Part shown: positions 1 through 8,819 of the stretch, piece by piece | How positions within the stretch are numbered: position 1 is the first letter of the stretch | Layout: every line of letters starts with the position of its first letter | Assembly (NCBI RefSeq): GCF_005503625.1 | Contig: NZ_SCMX01000027.1 | Span: forward strand, 1-64,000 | DNA length: 64,000 nt | Direction of reading: 5' to 3' | Source: Cupriavidus sp. 2SB | GTDB lineage: Bacteria > Pseudomonadota > Gammaproteobacteria > Burkholderiales > Burkholderiaceae | Translations under genes and position numbers: made by a program | The notes under the pieces: model-generated | What the model was told of the DNA's origin: nothing | Seen by the model: only the letters and a program-made list of their open reading frames with translations | The model's database searches: none

Positions 1-48
1 CCCTGCAAAATTCCCGCCCATACGATGTGAACATAAAAAGGTGGGTCA

Positions 49-979
49 ATGGGTCGAAGAAGAAGGGCGCCATCGCTCAGCACGGTTCTGCTGGATTCCC
101 CTTGGTGGGTATCCGCCTTATTTGCGTTAGCTAGTTATATTGGGCTCCACACGGTCATTCCTGCCGTCTTTGCATCTAGCCCATATCTGCGCGCGATTGC
201 CATAGCCTGCCAATCCCTGGCATGGGTGCCTGCCGCTGTGTTCAGCTTTCTGGGGCTGCTAGCCTTTCTACGTGCCCGAAAGTTTCAATCGGTAGTGCGT
301 TCGTCGACTGGCAATGCTAGCGATTCAAGGAAAGGTCGCCCCGTTCAAGCTACCCGAGGCATCAGGCGCATTGCTAATCCAACTCCGCCGGTTACCGCCA
401 ACGCTGACGACTACGCGCCTACAAGCCACTATCCGCAAACTCCACCAGAGAAACCCACCGAATGGTCCCTGGACGCACTCAAGCAACTCGAATGGAAACG
501 GTTTGAGCTGTTATGCGTCTGGTACTACGAAGCCATGGGTTTTACGGTGACGACGGTTCCGCATGGTGCGGATGGCGGGATCGATGCGACGTTGAGTAAG
601 TAGGGTGTGGCTGTCCCCGTCGCTCTTGTCCAATGCAAGGCATGGCGGTCGCCGGTGAAGGTTGAGACGGCACGCCAAGCAGGTTCAGCGGGGAGTGTTC
701 TGGTCGCTGGCCGGTTTCGTAGGTCAGCCGGTCAGGGATTATGCTGCCGAAGCTCGTATCCAGTTACTGGACGGCGCCAGCATTGTCGAGCGGATCCGGG
801 CACTTGATCAGGACAAGCAGGCCGCCTTGTTGGCAAGGGCATTTGAAGGTGACTATCGCACGCCGACGTGTGTCGCTTGTGGCGTGAAGTTGCTGCCGCG
901 AGAGGGGAGAGGGCGATTGTTCTGGGGTTGTCAGAACTTTTCGAAAGGCTGCCGGATCACGCTGCCGCGTGCGGCGTGA
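49..979 (+). pseudogene. Decayed membrane-anchored Mrr-type restriction endonuclease with topoisomerase-type zinc finger
   Basis: The first open stretch (49-603) encodes two hydrophobic segments (about residues 17-40 and 45-73), a polar linker, then the start of an Mrr-like nuclease domain with the catalytic aspartate in GADGGIDA. A TAG at 601-603 interrupts it. The same frame continues with LVQCKAW, which carries the Q-x-K of the active site, so the stop lies inside the catalytic core. At about 660-680 the reading shifts by one base: the other frame gives RGVFWSLAGF and a C-terminal zinc finger (CVACG...FWGC) ending at 979. Compared with intact Mrr-like proteins about a dozen residues around the shift seem to be missing, so an internal deletion is likely. 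One stop plus one frameshift make this a pseudogene unless there are sequencing errors. Its G+C is lower than its neighbours', which fits acquired defence DNA. Confidence 0.8.
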
Positions 980-1003
980 TCCGTCTCGTAGAGATCGCCA
1001 AGG

Positions 1004-1028
1004 AAGGCGGGTTGCCCCGCCTTCTTTT
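1004..1028. terminator. Bidirectional intrinsic terminator between the Mrr remnant and rpoD
   Basis: Eight-base-pair GC-rich stem (1004-1011 with 1016-1023), 4-nt loop, then CTTTT on the plus strand. It lies between the convergent Mrr remnant and rpoD and touches the rpoD stop codon. Confidence 0.7.
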
Positions 1029-3036
1029 AACGTTCCAGAAACAGCCTCAACTTGTCGGCGCGCGTCGGATGCTTCAACTTGCGCATTGCCTTGGCTTCAA
1101 TCTGGCGGATCCGTTCACGGGTCACGTCGAATTGTTTGCCCACCTCTTCGAGCGTGTGCTCGGTGTTGGTATCCAGGCCGAAGCGCATGCGCAAGACCTT
1201 GGCCTCGCGCGGCGACAATTCGGCGAGCGCCGCTTCGATCTGTGCGCGCAGGCCGGAGAGCACTGCGGCTTCTGCTGGTGAGCTGGTTGCGCTGTCCTCG
1301 ATCATGTCGCCCAGCGTCGTATCGCCTTCCTCGCCCACGGGAGTTTCCAGCGAGATAGGCTGCTTTGCGATCTTGAGGATGCCGCGCACCTTTTCCTCTG
1401 GCATTTCCATGCGTTCGGCGAGGACGGCGGGATCGGGTTCCTGACCGGTCTGCTGCAGGATTTCGCGCGAAATCCGGTTGAGCTTGTTGATCGTCTCGAT
1501 CATGTGGACGGGCACACGAATGGTGCGTGCCTGATCGGCAAGCGCCCGCGTCACGGCTTGGCGAACCCACCACGTCGCATATGTCGAGAATTTCCACCCG
1601 CGCCGGTATTCAAACTTGTCCACCGCCTTCATCAGGCCGATATTGCCTTCCTGAATCAGGTCCAGGAACTGCATGCCACGGTTGACGTATTTCTTCGCAA
1701 TGGAAATAACCAGCCGCAGGTTGGCTTCGATCATTTCGCGCTTGGCCTGCCGCATTGTCTTCTCGGCGGCACTCATCTGGCGGTTGATCTGTTTCAACTG
1801 CTTCAGGGGCAGCGCGACCTGCGCTTCGATGTCGACGAGTTTCTGCTGGTTCGCCTGAATGGATGGCAGGTGGCGCTCGAGCGCTGGGCCAAACTGTTTG
1901 GACGAAGCGGCTGCGCGGCTAGTCCATTCGAGGTCGGTTTCATGACCGGGGAAGGACTCGATAAACGCTTCACGGGGCATGCCGCAACGTTCGACGGCAA
2001 TTTCCAGGATGCTGCGTTCGATGGTGCGCACCTCGGCAACCTTGTCGTGCACGCTCGCACACAGACGGTCGATCATCTTGGCCGTAAAGCGGATCGGTGC
2101 GAGTTCACGCTGGATTTCCGCGCGCAAGTCCGCAATGGCTGCAGAGCGCGCTTTACCGGAGACCACCCCGTCGGGCACTTGATCGAACAAGGCACGCACG
2201 CGCGCGAAAATGGCGAGACTGTCGGTCGCAAGCTGTTCCAGGCGGGCGGCGTTCGCTTTTTCTGAATCGCCGGCGCCAGCATCGTCATCGTCGTCGTCCG
2301 ACGCGTCGTCGCTGGACTCGGAGGTATCGGCGTCGGCATCGACTTCGGCAGACGACTCGTCGGACGCGAGCGTCGTGATGTCCCCCGCGTCCGTGGCGTC
2401 GGTGATACCGTCAACAAGTTCGTCGATGCGTAACTCGCCGGCGACGACGCGGTCCACATCGGTCAGGATCATGGACACCACGGACGGGCAGGCCGCGATG
2501 GCTTGAATCATGTCCTGCAGACCGCTCTCGATCCGCTTGGCGACCTCAATCTCTCCCGCGCGGGTCAGCAATTCGCTGGAACCCATTTCACGCATGTACA
2601 TGCGGACGGGATCCGTGGTGCGGCCGAACTCGGAGTCGACGGTCGACAGTGCAGCCTCCGCCTCTTCGTCCGCCTGGTCGTCGGATGCGGTAGTCGGGGC
2701 GGCGTCGCTCAGCAGCAACGTTTCCGCGTCTGGCGTCTGTTCGTAGACGGCCACGCCCATGTCACTGAACGTGCTGACGATGGTGTCCATCGCTGCCGGC
2801 GTCACGTTGTCCGGCAGATGGTCGTTGATATCCGCGTGGGTGAGGTAGCCGCGCTCGCGTCCAAGGGCGATCAGCGTGCGCATCTGGCTCTGACGCTCCG
2901 CGTCCAGGCGGGCGCTGGATGCGCTGTCCGCAGGCGTGGCTACCGCCTGGGCCTTGCCCGCAGTCTTGCGGCGACTGGGCTGTGCGCTGCTTGGAATCGA
3001 GTTCGAAGCGTCAACGTCACGATCCGGATGAGTCAA
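1027..3036 (-). CDS. rpoD: RNA polymerase sigma factor RpoD (additional sigma-70 paralogue)
   Basis: Group-1 sigma factor, 669 aa. Region 1.1 lies at about 50-115, region 1.2 at 142-152 ([11 protein letters not shown]), a non-conserved segment with an acidic run at 241-258 (SSDD...DDDDDD), regions 2.1-2.4 at about 430-505, region 3 at 510-590, and region 4.2 with its helix-turn-helix at 628-654. The -10-reading residues match E. coli sigma-70 except that the tyrosine equivalent to Y425 is Trp481 ([13 protein letters not shown]); the Q437 and T440 equivalents are kept. The usual rpsU-dnaG neighbours are absent; upstream is a 443-bp gap and then yfiB. It is therefore probably a second rpoD, as Cupriavidus and Ralstonia strains often have. 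The start is TTG: the nearby ATG (3039-3041) runs straight into a stop, whereas AGGAG sits 6 nt before the TTG. Confidence 0.95.
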   Translation of the reverse strand: MTHPDRDVDASNSIPSSAQPSRRKTAGKAQAVATPADSASSARLDAERQSQMRTLIALGRERGYLTHADINDHLPDNVTPAAMDTIVSTFSDMGVAVYEQTPDAETLLLSDAAPTTASDDQADEEAEAALSTVDSEFGRTTDPVRMYMREMGSSELLTRAGEIEVAKRIESGLQDMIQAIAACPSVVSMILTDVDRVVAGELRIDELVDGITDATDAGDITTLASDESSAEVDADADTSESSDDASDDDDDDAGAGDSEKANAARLEQLATDSLAIFARVRALFDQVPDGVVSGKARSAAIADLRAEIQRELAPIRFTAKMIDRLCASVHDKVAEVRTIERSILEIAVERCGMPREAFIESFPGHETDLEWTSRAAASSKQFGPALERHLPSIQANQQKLVDIEAQVALPLKQLKQINRQMSAAEKTMRQAKREMIEANLRLVISIAKKYVNRGMQFLDLIQEGNIGLMKAVDKFEYRRGWKFSTYATWWVRQAVTRALADQARTIRVPVHMIETINKLNRISREILQQTGQEPDPAVLAERMEMPEEKVRGILKIAKQPISLETPVGEEGDTTLGDMIEDSATSSPAEAAVLSGLRAQIEAALAELSPREAKVLRMRFGLDTNTEHTLEEVGKQFDVTRERIRQIEAKAMRKLKHPTRADKLRLFLER

Positions 3037-3479
3037 TACATACTCCTAGGCGGGCGCCAGATAGTTTCGCGGTGTACGTCGGTGCTCGACGTCGCGGGCC
3101 ACCTACCGCTGCACGGGGTCAGCAAGGCGAGGGGCTTTCTGCAGGTTCTGCAGTGTGCGCGAAAAATTGGAATCGCGCATGATACTGGTCGGGATGATGC
3201 AGTGCAATATGGGTGTGGATAAAGCGTCAAGTCTTGTTGGCATTTCCCACGAATTTCAACAAGCGGTAGCGGGCAGCCCCTTTATTCATCAGTTCGGCGC
3301 CACATATGGTGACGTCGGAAGCATGTTTTGTCCCGGCTACCCGGTCCATGCGCCCCAATTTGTCTCCGGCATTCCGCGCGGCGGAAGTCGGGGTGCTCGG
3401 CGGCGAAACGAGTGCCAGGCTGCACTTTTTTCAAAAAAATGGAACTTGATCGGGGACCGCGTCGGATGGCCTGTTGGTC
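3037..3479. other. Intergenic region between rpoD and yfiB; possible rpoD promoter
   Basis: No convincing gene on either strand in 443 bp. On the minus strand, about 170 bp before the rpoD start, CTTGACG (3225-3231) is followed after 11 nt by CCCATAT (3207-3213). This resembles a heat-shock sigma-32 promoter with a slightly short spacer, or could be a sigma-70 -35 box (TTGACG) with a poor -10. A T6-C-A7 tract at about 3425-3438 has no GC stem. Confidence 0.4.
3043..3047 (-). promoter_or_regulatory. Shine-Dalgarno AGGAG that fixes the TTG start of rpoD
   Basis: On the minus strand AGGAG is followed by 6 nt and TTG. The ATG overlapping the spacer is out of frame and gives only ATG-TAT-TGA, so the site supports TTG initiation. 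Confidence 0.75.
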
Positions 3480-3995
3480 CTAGTCCACCGAAACGACGAT
3501 GGCCACGCGACGGTTTTCTGCGCGGCCGGAAGCGGTTCGATTGTCCGCAATGGGCATTGTCTTGCCGAAGCCGCGCACGTGAATCCGCTCCTGGGAGTAT
3601 CCGACGCTGTTGAGCACGCGGGCCACTGCCGTGGCTCGACGCACCGACAACTTCTGGTTGTATTCCTCGCTCCCGGCATCGTCCGTATGGCCATTGATCT
3701 GGAGATCGGAAATTCCGGCATCGGCGAGTAGACGTCCTAGCCGTAACAGCGGCGCCTGATGTTCGGAGGAAATGGTGTACTCATCAAAACCAAAAAGTAC
3801 CTTTTCCGATAGCCCCAGTTCCCAGCCGTTCTCGGTGAGCTTGAACCCTTCATTCTGCAAAAGGGCAATCTGAACGGGTGTCAGCTTCCCGGTTTGCGAT
3901 TCGTGTGTCGCGCAGCCAATCAGCGGAAGGACGGTCAACGACACGATGGATAACAACGCGCGGCGACGTGGTGACGAGGTCAAGCGAAGGGGCAT
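3480..3995 (-). CDS. yfiB: YfiB-like OmpA-domain outer-membrane lipoprotein
   Basis: Short lipoprotein with a basic N-terminus (PRRR), a hydrophobic stretch and the lipobox LIGC (Cys28 from the chosen ATG), then an OmpA/Pal-type peptidoglycan-binding domain with the signature INGHTDDAGSEEYN and the final RRVAIVV. It is the last gene of a yfiR-yfiN-yfiB operon, 33 bp after yfiN. In the Pseudomonas system, outer-membrane YfiB sequesters the periplasmic repressor YfiR and so releases the diguanylate cyclase YfiN. A TTG 15 bp upstream (4010) is an alternative start; neither has a clear ribosome binding site. Confidence 0.88.
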   Translation of the reverse strand: MPLRLTSSPRRRALLSIVSLTVLPLIGCATHESQTGKLTPVQIALLQNEGFKLTENGWELGLSEKVLFGFDEYTISSEHQAPLLRLGRLLADAGISDLQINGHTDDAGSEEYNQKLSVRRATAVARVLNSVGYSQERIHVRGFGKTMPIADNRTASGRAENRRVAIVVSVD

Positions 3996-4028
3996 ATTCG
4001 GTTTGAGCAAAATCGATGCGGCGCTATT

Positions 4029-5330
4029 TTATACGTCTGCAGAAGAGGAGGTAGCGTTGCGCCACGTCCCCCGCGCATCGCGTTTAGCCTCATACATGGC
4101 GGCGTCGGCGGCGTCCAGCAGCGATTCGGCGGACCGGGCGTGAATGGGGAATACCGCCAGGCCAATGCTCAGGCCAGCCCGAACCGTTTTGGTTGGCGAA
4201 ATTGAAAATGGCGCGCTCATCGCGGAAATAATGTTCTCGGCCACTTTCACCGCGTCTTGAGGCTGGCGCAGCGTGCGGATCAGCACCGCGAACTCGTCGC
4301 CGCCCAGGCGTGCGACGGCATCGCTCTCGCGCACGCAGCTGTGCAGACGCTTGGCAATCTCGACGAGCACGGTGTCGCCGGCTGCATGGCCATGAAGATC
4401 GTTGATCGACTTGAATTCGTCGCTGTCCAGATAGAGGACGGCGCTGAAATGCGCCTCGTCTGCCGCCGTCGCTATGGCGGTTTCAAGCGACTGCATGAAT
4501 GTGGAACGATTCAGCAGGCCGGTCAGTCCATCGCGGGTGGCTTGAAGCGCAAGCGCGCTGTTTTCACTCTGCAACTGGTTTTGCCAGCTTTCGAGTTCAG
4601 CAAGCAATGCGTTGAAGTCTGCAGACAGCTCATTCAATTCGGCGATGCGCGCCGCGGGAAGTCTGCGTGCAAATGCGCGTTCCGATCGTACGGCATGTGC
4701 GATGTGCATGAGCTGCTTGAGGGGTGCCACGATATCGCGCATCATCCGGCGCGACACATAATGCGCTGCCACGGCCGTCAACAGCAGACAAATCAAGAGG
4801 CCTTGAGCCCCCTGCAGAAGGAAGAATACGAATGCGGTCGGGTCGCCTGACACGCGCACGGTGCCCACGGGCTGGTTTGCGCTCGTAACAGTGAGTTCAA
4901 CGGGCCGGGGTGTCAGCCAGTTTCCAAGTATCTGGCGGACGGGGGACGAAGACGTTCCAGGCGTTCGGTGCCAATCGGCGAGCACCTTCCCGTCAACATC
5001 CAGCACCAGGACGTCAGCGACATTCTCATTGGCAGAAATGGCCGTCAGGGAAGCCAGGGTGGCCTCCTGGTCCCGAAAGACCACGGCGGCTTCCACCGTG
5101 TAGCTGATGGAGCGGGCCACCAGTTGCAGATTGTGGTCCGCGTAGGCACGTAGCGCGGTCAGGCCGACGATCGTGAGTGAAATGCCGGCTGTCAGCACGG
5201 CAATCAGCGCGACACTGAGGTGGGCACGCCGTAGCGCGCCATACAAGGTAGGGCGCTCTGCCTGGCCGGCGTCCACGGCCCGGGAGGGAGGGGAACGCTC
5301 AGGGGTCCGTGTCCGGCGGAAGATTCTCAT
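4029..5330 (-). CDS. yfiN: YfiN/TpbB-like membrane diguanylate cyclase
   Basis: 433 aa inner-membrane protein: transmembrane helix at about 37-60, a periplasmic CHASE8-type sensor domain (about 61-165), a second helix at 166-190, a HAMP linker (about 191-245), a short coiled coil, and a C-terminal GGDEF domain. The active-site motif GGDEF is intact (343-347), and an RxxD inhibitory site (RESD, 334-337) lies five residues before it, so it should make c-di-GMP and be feedback-inhibited. The start overlaps the yfiR stop by 4 bp (ATGA), indicating translational coupling. In the characterised system periplasmic YfiR binds and inhibits YfiN; here the three partners are adjacent. Confidence 0.92.
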   Translation of the reverse strand: MRIFRRTRTPERSPPSRAVDAGQAERPTLYGALRRAHLSVALIAVLTAGISLTIVGLTALRAYADHNLQLVARSISYTVEAAVVFRDQEATLASLTAISANENVADVLVLDVDGKVLADWHRTPGTSSSPVRQILGNWLTPRPVELTVTSANQPVGTVRVSGDPTAFVFFLLQGAQGLLICLLLTAVAAHYVSRRMMRDIVAPLKQLMHIAHAVRSERAFARRLPAARIAELNELSADFNALLAELESWQNQLQSENSALALQATRDGLTGLLNRSTFMQSLETAIATAADEAHFSAVLYLDSDEFKSINDLHGHAAGDTVLVEIAKRLHSCVRESDAVARLGGDEFAVLIRTLRQPQDAVKVAENIISAMSAPFSISPTKTVRAGLSIGLAVFPIHARSAESLLDAADAAMYEAKRDARGTWRNATSSSADV

Positions 5331-6028
5331 CGCGCCTTCGTGGTGCGCCGACCCAACTGCAGCACGCCCGGGTGTACACGAATGCCGCTACGGGCGATCG
5401 AGTCAAGATTGATGCGGAACGATGTGTGATCTTCGCGGATGTCTAAACAAAACATACTGCCAACCTCACAGGCCTGGTCTCGCTCAACAATAATCAGAAC
5501 AGGCTTACCAATAAGTTCGGAGACCAACGCTCTTCGCCGGTTGTCCGCGAGATCGAGCAGATACACGGCATCGCATTGGGATACCGCAGGCGTGTCCAGG
5601 GTATTGAGAATCTGCGCTGCGATAAATCGCCCGTTTGAAATGGGCTGTCCGTTGACCCCGGCATAAACGTCGTCTGCCGCGCTATCCACGCAGACGCGTA
5701 CGGTAGGTCCCCCTGTCGGCCAGCGAGCGTAGCTCACGAGATTGAGCACCACACGCGAAACCGCCAGGCGTGGGTCGCTGTCCAGTTGCGCCGATACGGT
5801 ATCCGGCGTCTGGGTCGACGAGGCTGTATGAACCGCGCTTGCGGCTGGAGGGGCCACCAGAATCATCGCGATCCACATGGCGGCAACCAGATACGGGAAA
5901 CGAGGGGGCAAGGTCGAACAATGTGAAAACGTGCCGAAGGAACGCTTGCGACTTTCGAGGGACGAAAGATGCGCCCGAATTCTAACGGAAGCTGCCCTTC
6001 TTAAGTGGGGAGGAAGTCGCTTTCCCAT
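5327..6028 (-). CDS. yfiR: YfiR-like periplasmic repressor (DUF4154)
   Basis: The C-terminal about 155 residues match the YfiR family: the opening KxxxLxxL-like helix (SRVVLNLVSYARWP), VRVCV, a central YLLDLADNRR, and the end motif SFRINLDSIARSGIRVHPGVL. Paired cysteines (DQACEVGSMFC and an earlier VCV / SQCDAV) fit the redox-sensitive disulfides of YfiR. A hydrophobic segment ending PPAASA is the export signal. The start is uncertain: ATG 6028 gives a long, basic N-terminus; ATG 5878 gives a signal without positive charges; neither has a good ribosome binding site. First gene of the operon, divergent from the glycosyltransferase. Confidence 0.85.
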   Translation of the reverse strand: MGKRLPPHLRRAASVRIRAHLSSLESRKRSFGTFSHCSTLPPRFPYLVAAMWIAMILVAPPAASAVHTASSTQTPDTVSAQLDSDPRLAVSRVVLNLVSYARWPTGGPTVRVCVDSAADDVYAGVNGQPISNGRFIAAQILNTLDTPAVSQCDAVYLLDLADNRRRALVSELIGKPVLIIVERDQACEVGSMFCLDIREDHTSFRINLDSIARSGIRVHPGVLQLGRRTTKAR

Positions 6029-6188
6029 GCGAGGCAGGTAGCGTCCATACCTGTACCTACCTTGACCGTCGTCACGCCATGTGACGAACGTGCATTGCAC
6101 CAGGGTTTCGTGGTGCTACATTCCCCGCCTGCCACGAAGACACAGTTCGGGACTTGCACGTGAATTCGACGTGCCCGACACCGCGATC

Positions 6189-7313
6189 ATGAAGAAAATC
6201 CTGCTTTTGAGTGTCAGTGCCGGCGCGGGTCACATGCGCGCGGCGGAAGCCATCCGCGCGTTTGCCAATGAACTGCCCACCGGCATCGGCGCTGAACATC
6301 TTGATGTGATGGATTTCGTACCATCCGGCTTCCGTGCCTTGTACACCGATTTCTATATCAAGCTGGTCAGCAATCAGCCCGCATTGTGGGGTTACCTGTA
6401 CCAGAAGACGGATGAAGCGGCGTCCGACGCCTGGGGCCAGAAAATGCGCCGCGCGGTCGAGAGCTTGAATTGCCGTGCCTTACTGGCTGAAATCCGGCGT
6501 CAGCGCCCGGACGCGATTATCTGCACGCACTTCCTGCCAGCCGAGCTGCTATCGCGCGAGATAGCAATAAGGCGTCTGGATGTACCGGTTTGGGTGCAGG
6601 TGACGGATTTCGATTTGCACAGCATGTGGGTCGTACCGAATATGCGAGGGTATTTCGTCGCCAATGAGGAAATTGCCTGGCGCATGCGCGAACGCGGGGT
6701 GGATGCCGCATCGGTACACGTTAGCGGTATTCCCATCATGCCTGCATTTGGCAAGCCACTCGATCGCGGTGCCTGCGCCACAGCATTTGGTATCGATCCG
6801 GGACGCACGACTTTCCTGATGATGTCGGGAGGTGCCGGGCTGGGAGGCATCGATGTCCTGGCTGCCCGTTTGCTGGCGATGGAAGGCGACTTTCAGCTCG
6901 TCGCCCTGGCGGGGAAGAATCAACAACTGCTGGAGTCGCTCCAGCGTGTCGCGGCGCAATTTCCGGGGCGGCTGTTTCCGCAAGGGTTCATGCTGGAGGT
7001 GGAGCGACTGATGGCTTGCGCCGATCTCGCCATCACCAAGCCAGGTGGACTCACCACATCCGAATGTCTGGCGATGCGGTTGCCGATGATCGTCAACTCG
7101 CCCATCCCCGGACAGGAGGATCGCAATGCCGATTTTCTGTTGGAGCAGGGCGTTGCGCTCAAGGCCATCGACGCCGCCGCGCTTGAATACCGTATCGCCA
7201 GGCTGCTCCGGGAACCCGCGCTATTGGCGGGAATGCGAGACAGGATCGCACCGTTGGGACGTCCCGATGCCGGCGCGGTTGTGCTGGATCGCGTGCTTGG
7301 ACTTAAGTCTTGA
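6189..7313 (+). CDS. MGDG-synthase-like glycosyltransferase (GT28 family)
   Basis: 374 aa, starting MKKILLLSVSAGAGH, the N-terminal motif of monogalactosyldiacylglycerol synthases and processive diacylglycerol glucosyltransferases (UgtP type). A C-terminal nucleotide-sugar-binding half carries MMSGGAGLGG, ADLAITKPGGLTTSE and PGQEDRN. No signal peptide or transmembrane helix is evident, so it is likely a cytosolic membrane-associated enzyme that glycosylates a lipid. The start at MKK was chosen because the upstream in-frame extension is unrelated to the family. It is divergent from yfiRNB across 160 bp. The exact acceptor cannot be read from the sequence; related proteobacterial enzymes make glycolipids under phosphate limitation. 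Confidence 0.75.
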   Translation: MKKILLLSVSAGAGHMRAAEAIRAFANELPTGIGAEHLDVMDFVPSGFRALYTDFYIKLVSNQPALWGYLYQKTDEAASDAWGQKMRRAVESLNCRALLAEIRRQRPDAIICTHFLPAELLSREIAIRRLDVPVWVQVTDFDLHSMWVVPNMRGYFVANEEIAWRMRERGVDAASVHVSGIPIMPAFGKPLDRGACATAFGIDPGRTTFLMMSGGAGLGGIDVLAARLLAMEGDFQLVALAGKNQQLLESLQRVAAQFPGRLFPQGFMLEVERLMACADLAITKPGGLTTSECLAMRLPMIVNSPIPGQEDRNADFLLEQGVALKAIDAAALEYRIARLLREPALLAGMRDRIAPLGRPDAGAVVLDRVLGLKS

Positions 7314-7324
7314 GAGGTATAACC

Positions 7325-7361
7325 ATTGCCAGGCGCGGCACACATTGCGGCGCCCGGCAAT
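7325..7361. terminator. Hairpin between convergent genes
   Basis: Arms 7325-7336 and 7350-7361 pair over 12 positions with one A-C mismatch and a 13-nt loop. It lies in the 63-bp gap between two convergent genes. There is no strong T-run, so it is a plausible rather than certain bidirectional terminator. Confidence 0.5.
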
Positions 7362-7376
7362 GGGCTGGGATTTCCC

Positions 7377-8582
7377 TCAGCCGTTAACGATTACCCGCGA
7401 CCGGATAAACGCGTCGTGCTGCATCAGCTTTTCCGCCCATCCCGCAGGCGGCACAAGGCTGATATCGGTAATCGCATAACCAATATCCCCCTCCGTTTGC
7501 AGCTGCTGCGCCTCGATATTCGCGCCGATTTCGGCCAGCGCCTGGTTGAAGTGCGACAAGGTGCCGGGACGGTTGTAGTGGATATTGAGGACGCGCGCCG
7601 GGGAATCGAGCGGGTTCGGCTGGATCTGCGGCAAATTGACCGCGCCGATGGTGGCGCCGGTTTCCAGGAAATTGGCCAGTTTGGTGGCCACTTCCACGCC
7701 GATGTTTTCCTGGGCTTCCTCGGTGCTGCCGCCGACGTGGGGCGTCAGGATGACGTTGGCCTTGCCTTGCAGGGGTGAGACAAACGGGTCGGTGTTGCTG
7801 CGCGGCTCCTCGGGGAACACGTCGATGGCGGCGCCCGCGATGTGGCCTTCGTCGATCAGCTTGGCCAGCGTGTCGATATCGACGACCGTGCCGCGCGACG
7901 CATTGATCAGGATGCTGCCTTGACGCATCGATGCCAGCGCCTTGGCGTTCATCAGGTTCTTGGTCTGCGGCGTGGCGGGAACGTGCAGTGTGACAACGTC
8001 GGCGTTGGCCACGGCGTCTTCGAGCGAGTGCATCGGCACTGCGCCGCCAATCGACAGGCGTGGGCGGATGTCGTAGAACACCACGCGCATACCCATGGCT
8101 TCGGCCAGGATACCGACCTGTGCACCGATATTGCCGTAGCCGATCACGGCCATGGTCTTGCCCCGGATTTCATATGAACCCTTGGCCGTTTTTTGCCACT
8201 CGCCCACGTGCGCGGCCCGGCTTTTCTCGGGTACGCGGCGCATCAGCATGATGGCCTGGCCGATGACCAGCTCGGCCACGGAACGGGTATTCGAGAACGG
8301 TGCATTGAAGACGGGAATGCCGGCATGGGCGGCAGCGCCCAGGTCTACCTGGGAGGTGCCAATGCAGAAGCAGCCCACGGTCAGCAGCCGCTTGGCGTTG
8401 GCAAAAGTCTCGGCGGTCAGGTGCGTAGCCGAGCGGATGCCGAGCAGTTCATGGTCGCGCACGGCAGCCAACAGCGGGTCGCCGGCCAGAGCCTTGGGCT
8501 GCGTGGCGATATCGATCTGATGGCGGGTCAGCAATTGCTGGCCGCTGGCGTGGATGTTTTCTAGGAGGAGAGCGCTTGCCAT
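7377..8582 (-). CDS. serA: D-3-phosphoglycerate dehydrogenase-type oxidoreductase
   Basis: 401 aa from the ATG preceding ASALLLENIH, close to the length of E. coli SerA. It has a 2-hydroxyacid dehydrogenase catalytic domain, a Rossmann fold with VIGYGNIGAQVG, and the catalytic trio Arg (NASRGTVVD), Glu (DVFPEEP) and His (TPHVGGST). A C-terminal ACT domain (about 330-401, starting VLNIHYNRPGTL) is the serine-binding regulatory module of SerA. It should oxidise 3-phosphoglycerate to 3-phosphohydroxypyruvate with NAD+, the first step of serine synthesis. A longer in-frame extension to 8747 has no family similarity. No ser genes are adjacent, so a paralogous 2-hydroxyacid role is possible. Confidence 0.85.
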   Translation of the reverse strand: MASALLLENIHASGQQLLTRHQIDIATQPKALAGDPLLAAVRDHELLGIRSATHLTAETFANAKRLLTVGCFCIGTSQVDLGAAAHAGIPVFNAPFSNTRSVAELVIGQAIMLMRRVPEKSRAAHVGEWQKTAKGSYEIRGKTMAVIGYGNIGAQVGILAEAMGMRVVFYDIRPRLSIGGAVPMHSLEDAVANADVVTLHVPATPQTKNLMNAKALASMRQGSILINASRGTVVDIDTLAKLIDEGHIAGAAIDVFPEEPRSNTDPFVSPLQGKANVILTPHVGGSTEEAQENIGVEVATKLANFLETGATIGAVNLPQIQPNPLDSPARVLNIHYNRPGTLSHFNQALAEIGANIEAQQLQTEGDIGYAITDISLVPPAGWAEKLMQHDAFIRSRVIVNG

Positions 8583-8819
8583 GGGTGGTTGGGCGGGCTT
8601 CAGGAGTTGAGATAGCTGGTCTGGCGTCCTGTGCCGGACGCGCGAAGCCAGACGATAGCACCCCGCGAAATCCGTGCTGATGAAGGGGTCATGGCGAAAG
8701 GGCACGAAAGGCTCGCCGCTGTCATCGTACAAGTGCTTGCTAAGCATAGACTTTCATCATAGGATGTCTGACAACAATTCAAGCGGGGCACAGACCCCAG
8801 ACATCAGGAGACAAGCCAA
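8583..8819. other. Divergent intergenic region
   Basis: 237 bp between divergent genes. Apart from the lactonase ribosome binding site I see only an imperfect GntR-like element (ATGTCTGACAA, about 8762-8772), which resembles half of a TnGTnnnACnA site. No small gene is supported. Confidence 0.35.

Noticed and set aside
3155..3613. Open frame of 152 codons on the plus strand over the rpoD-yfiB gap
   Set aside because: No ribosome binding site, no recognisable domain, and its second half is antisense to yfiB.
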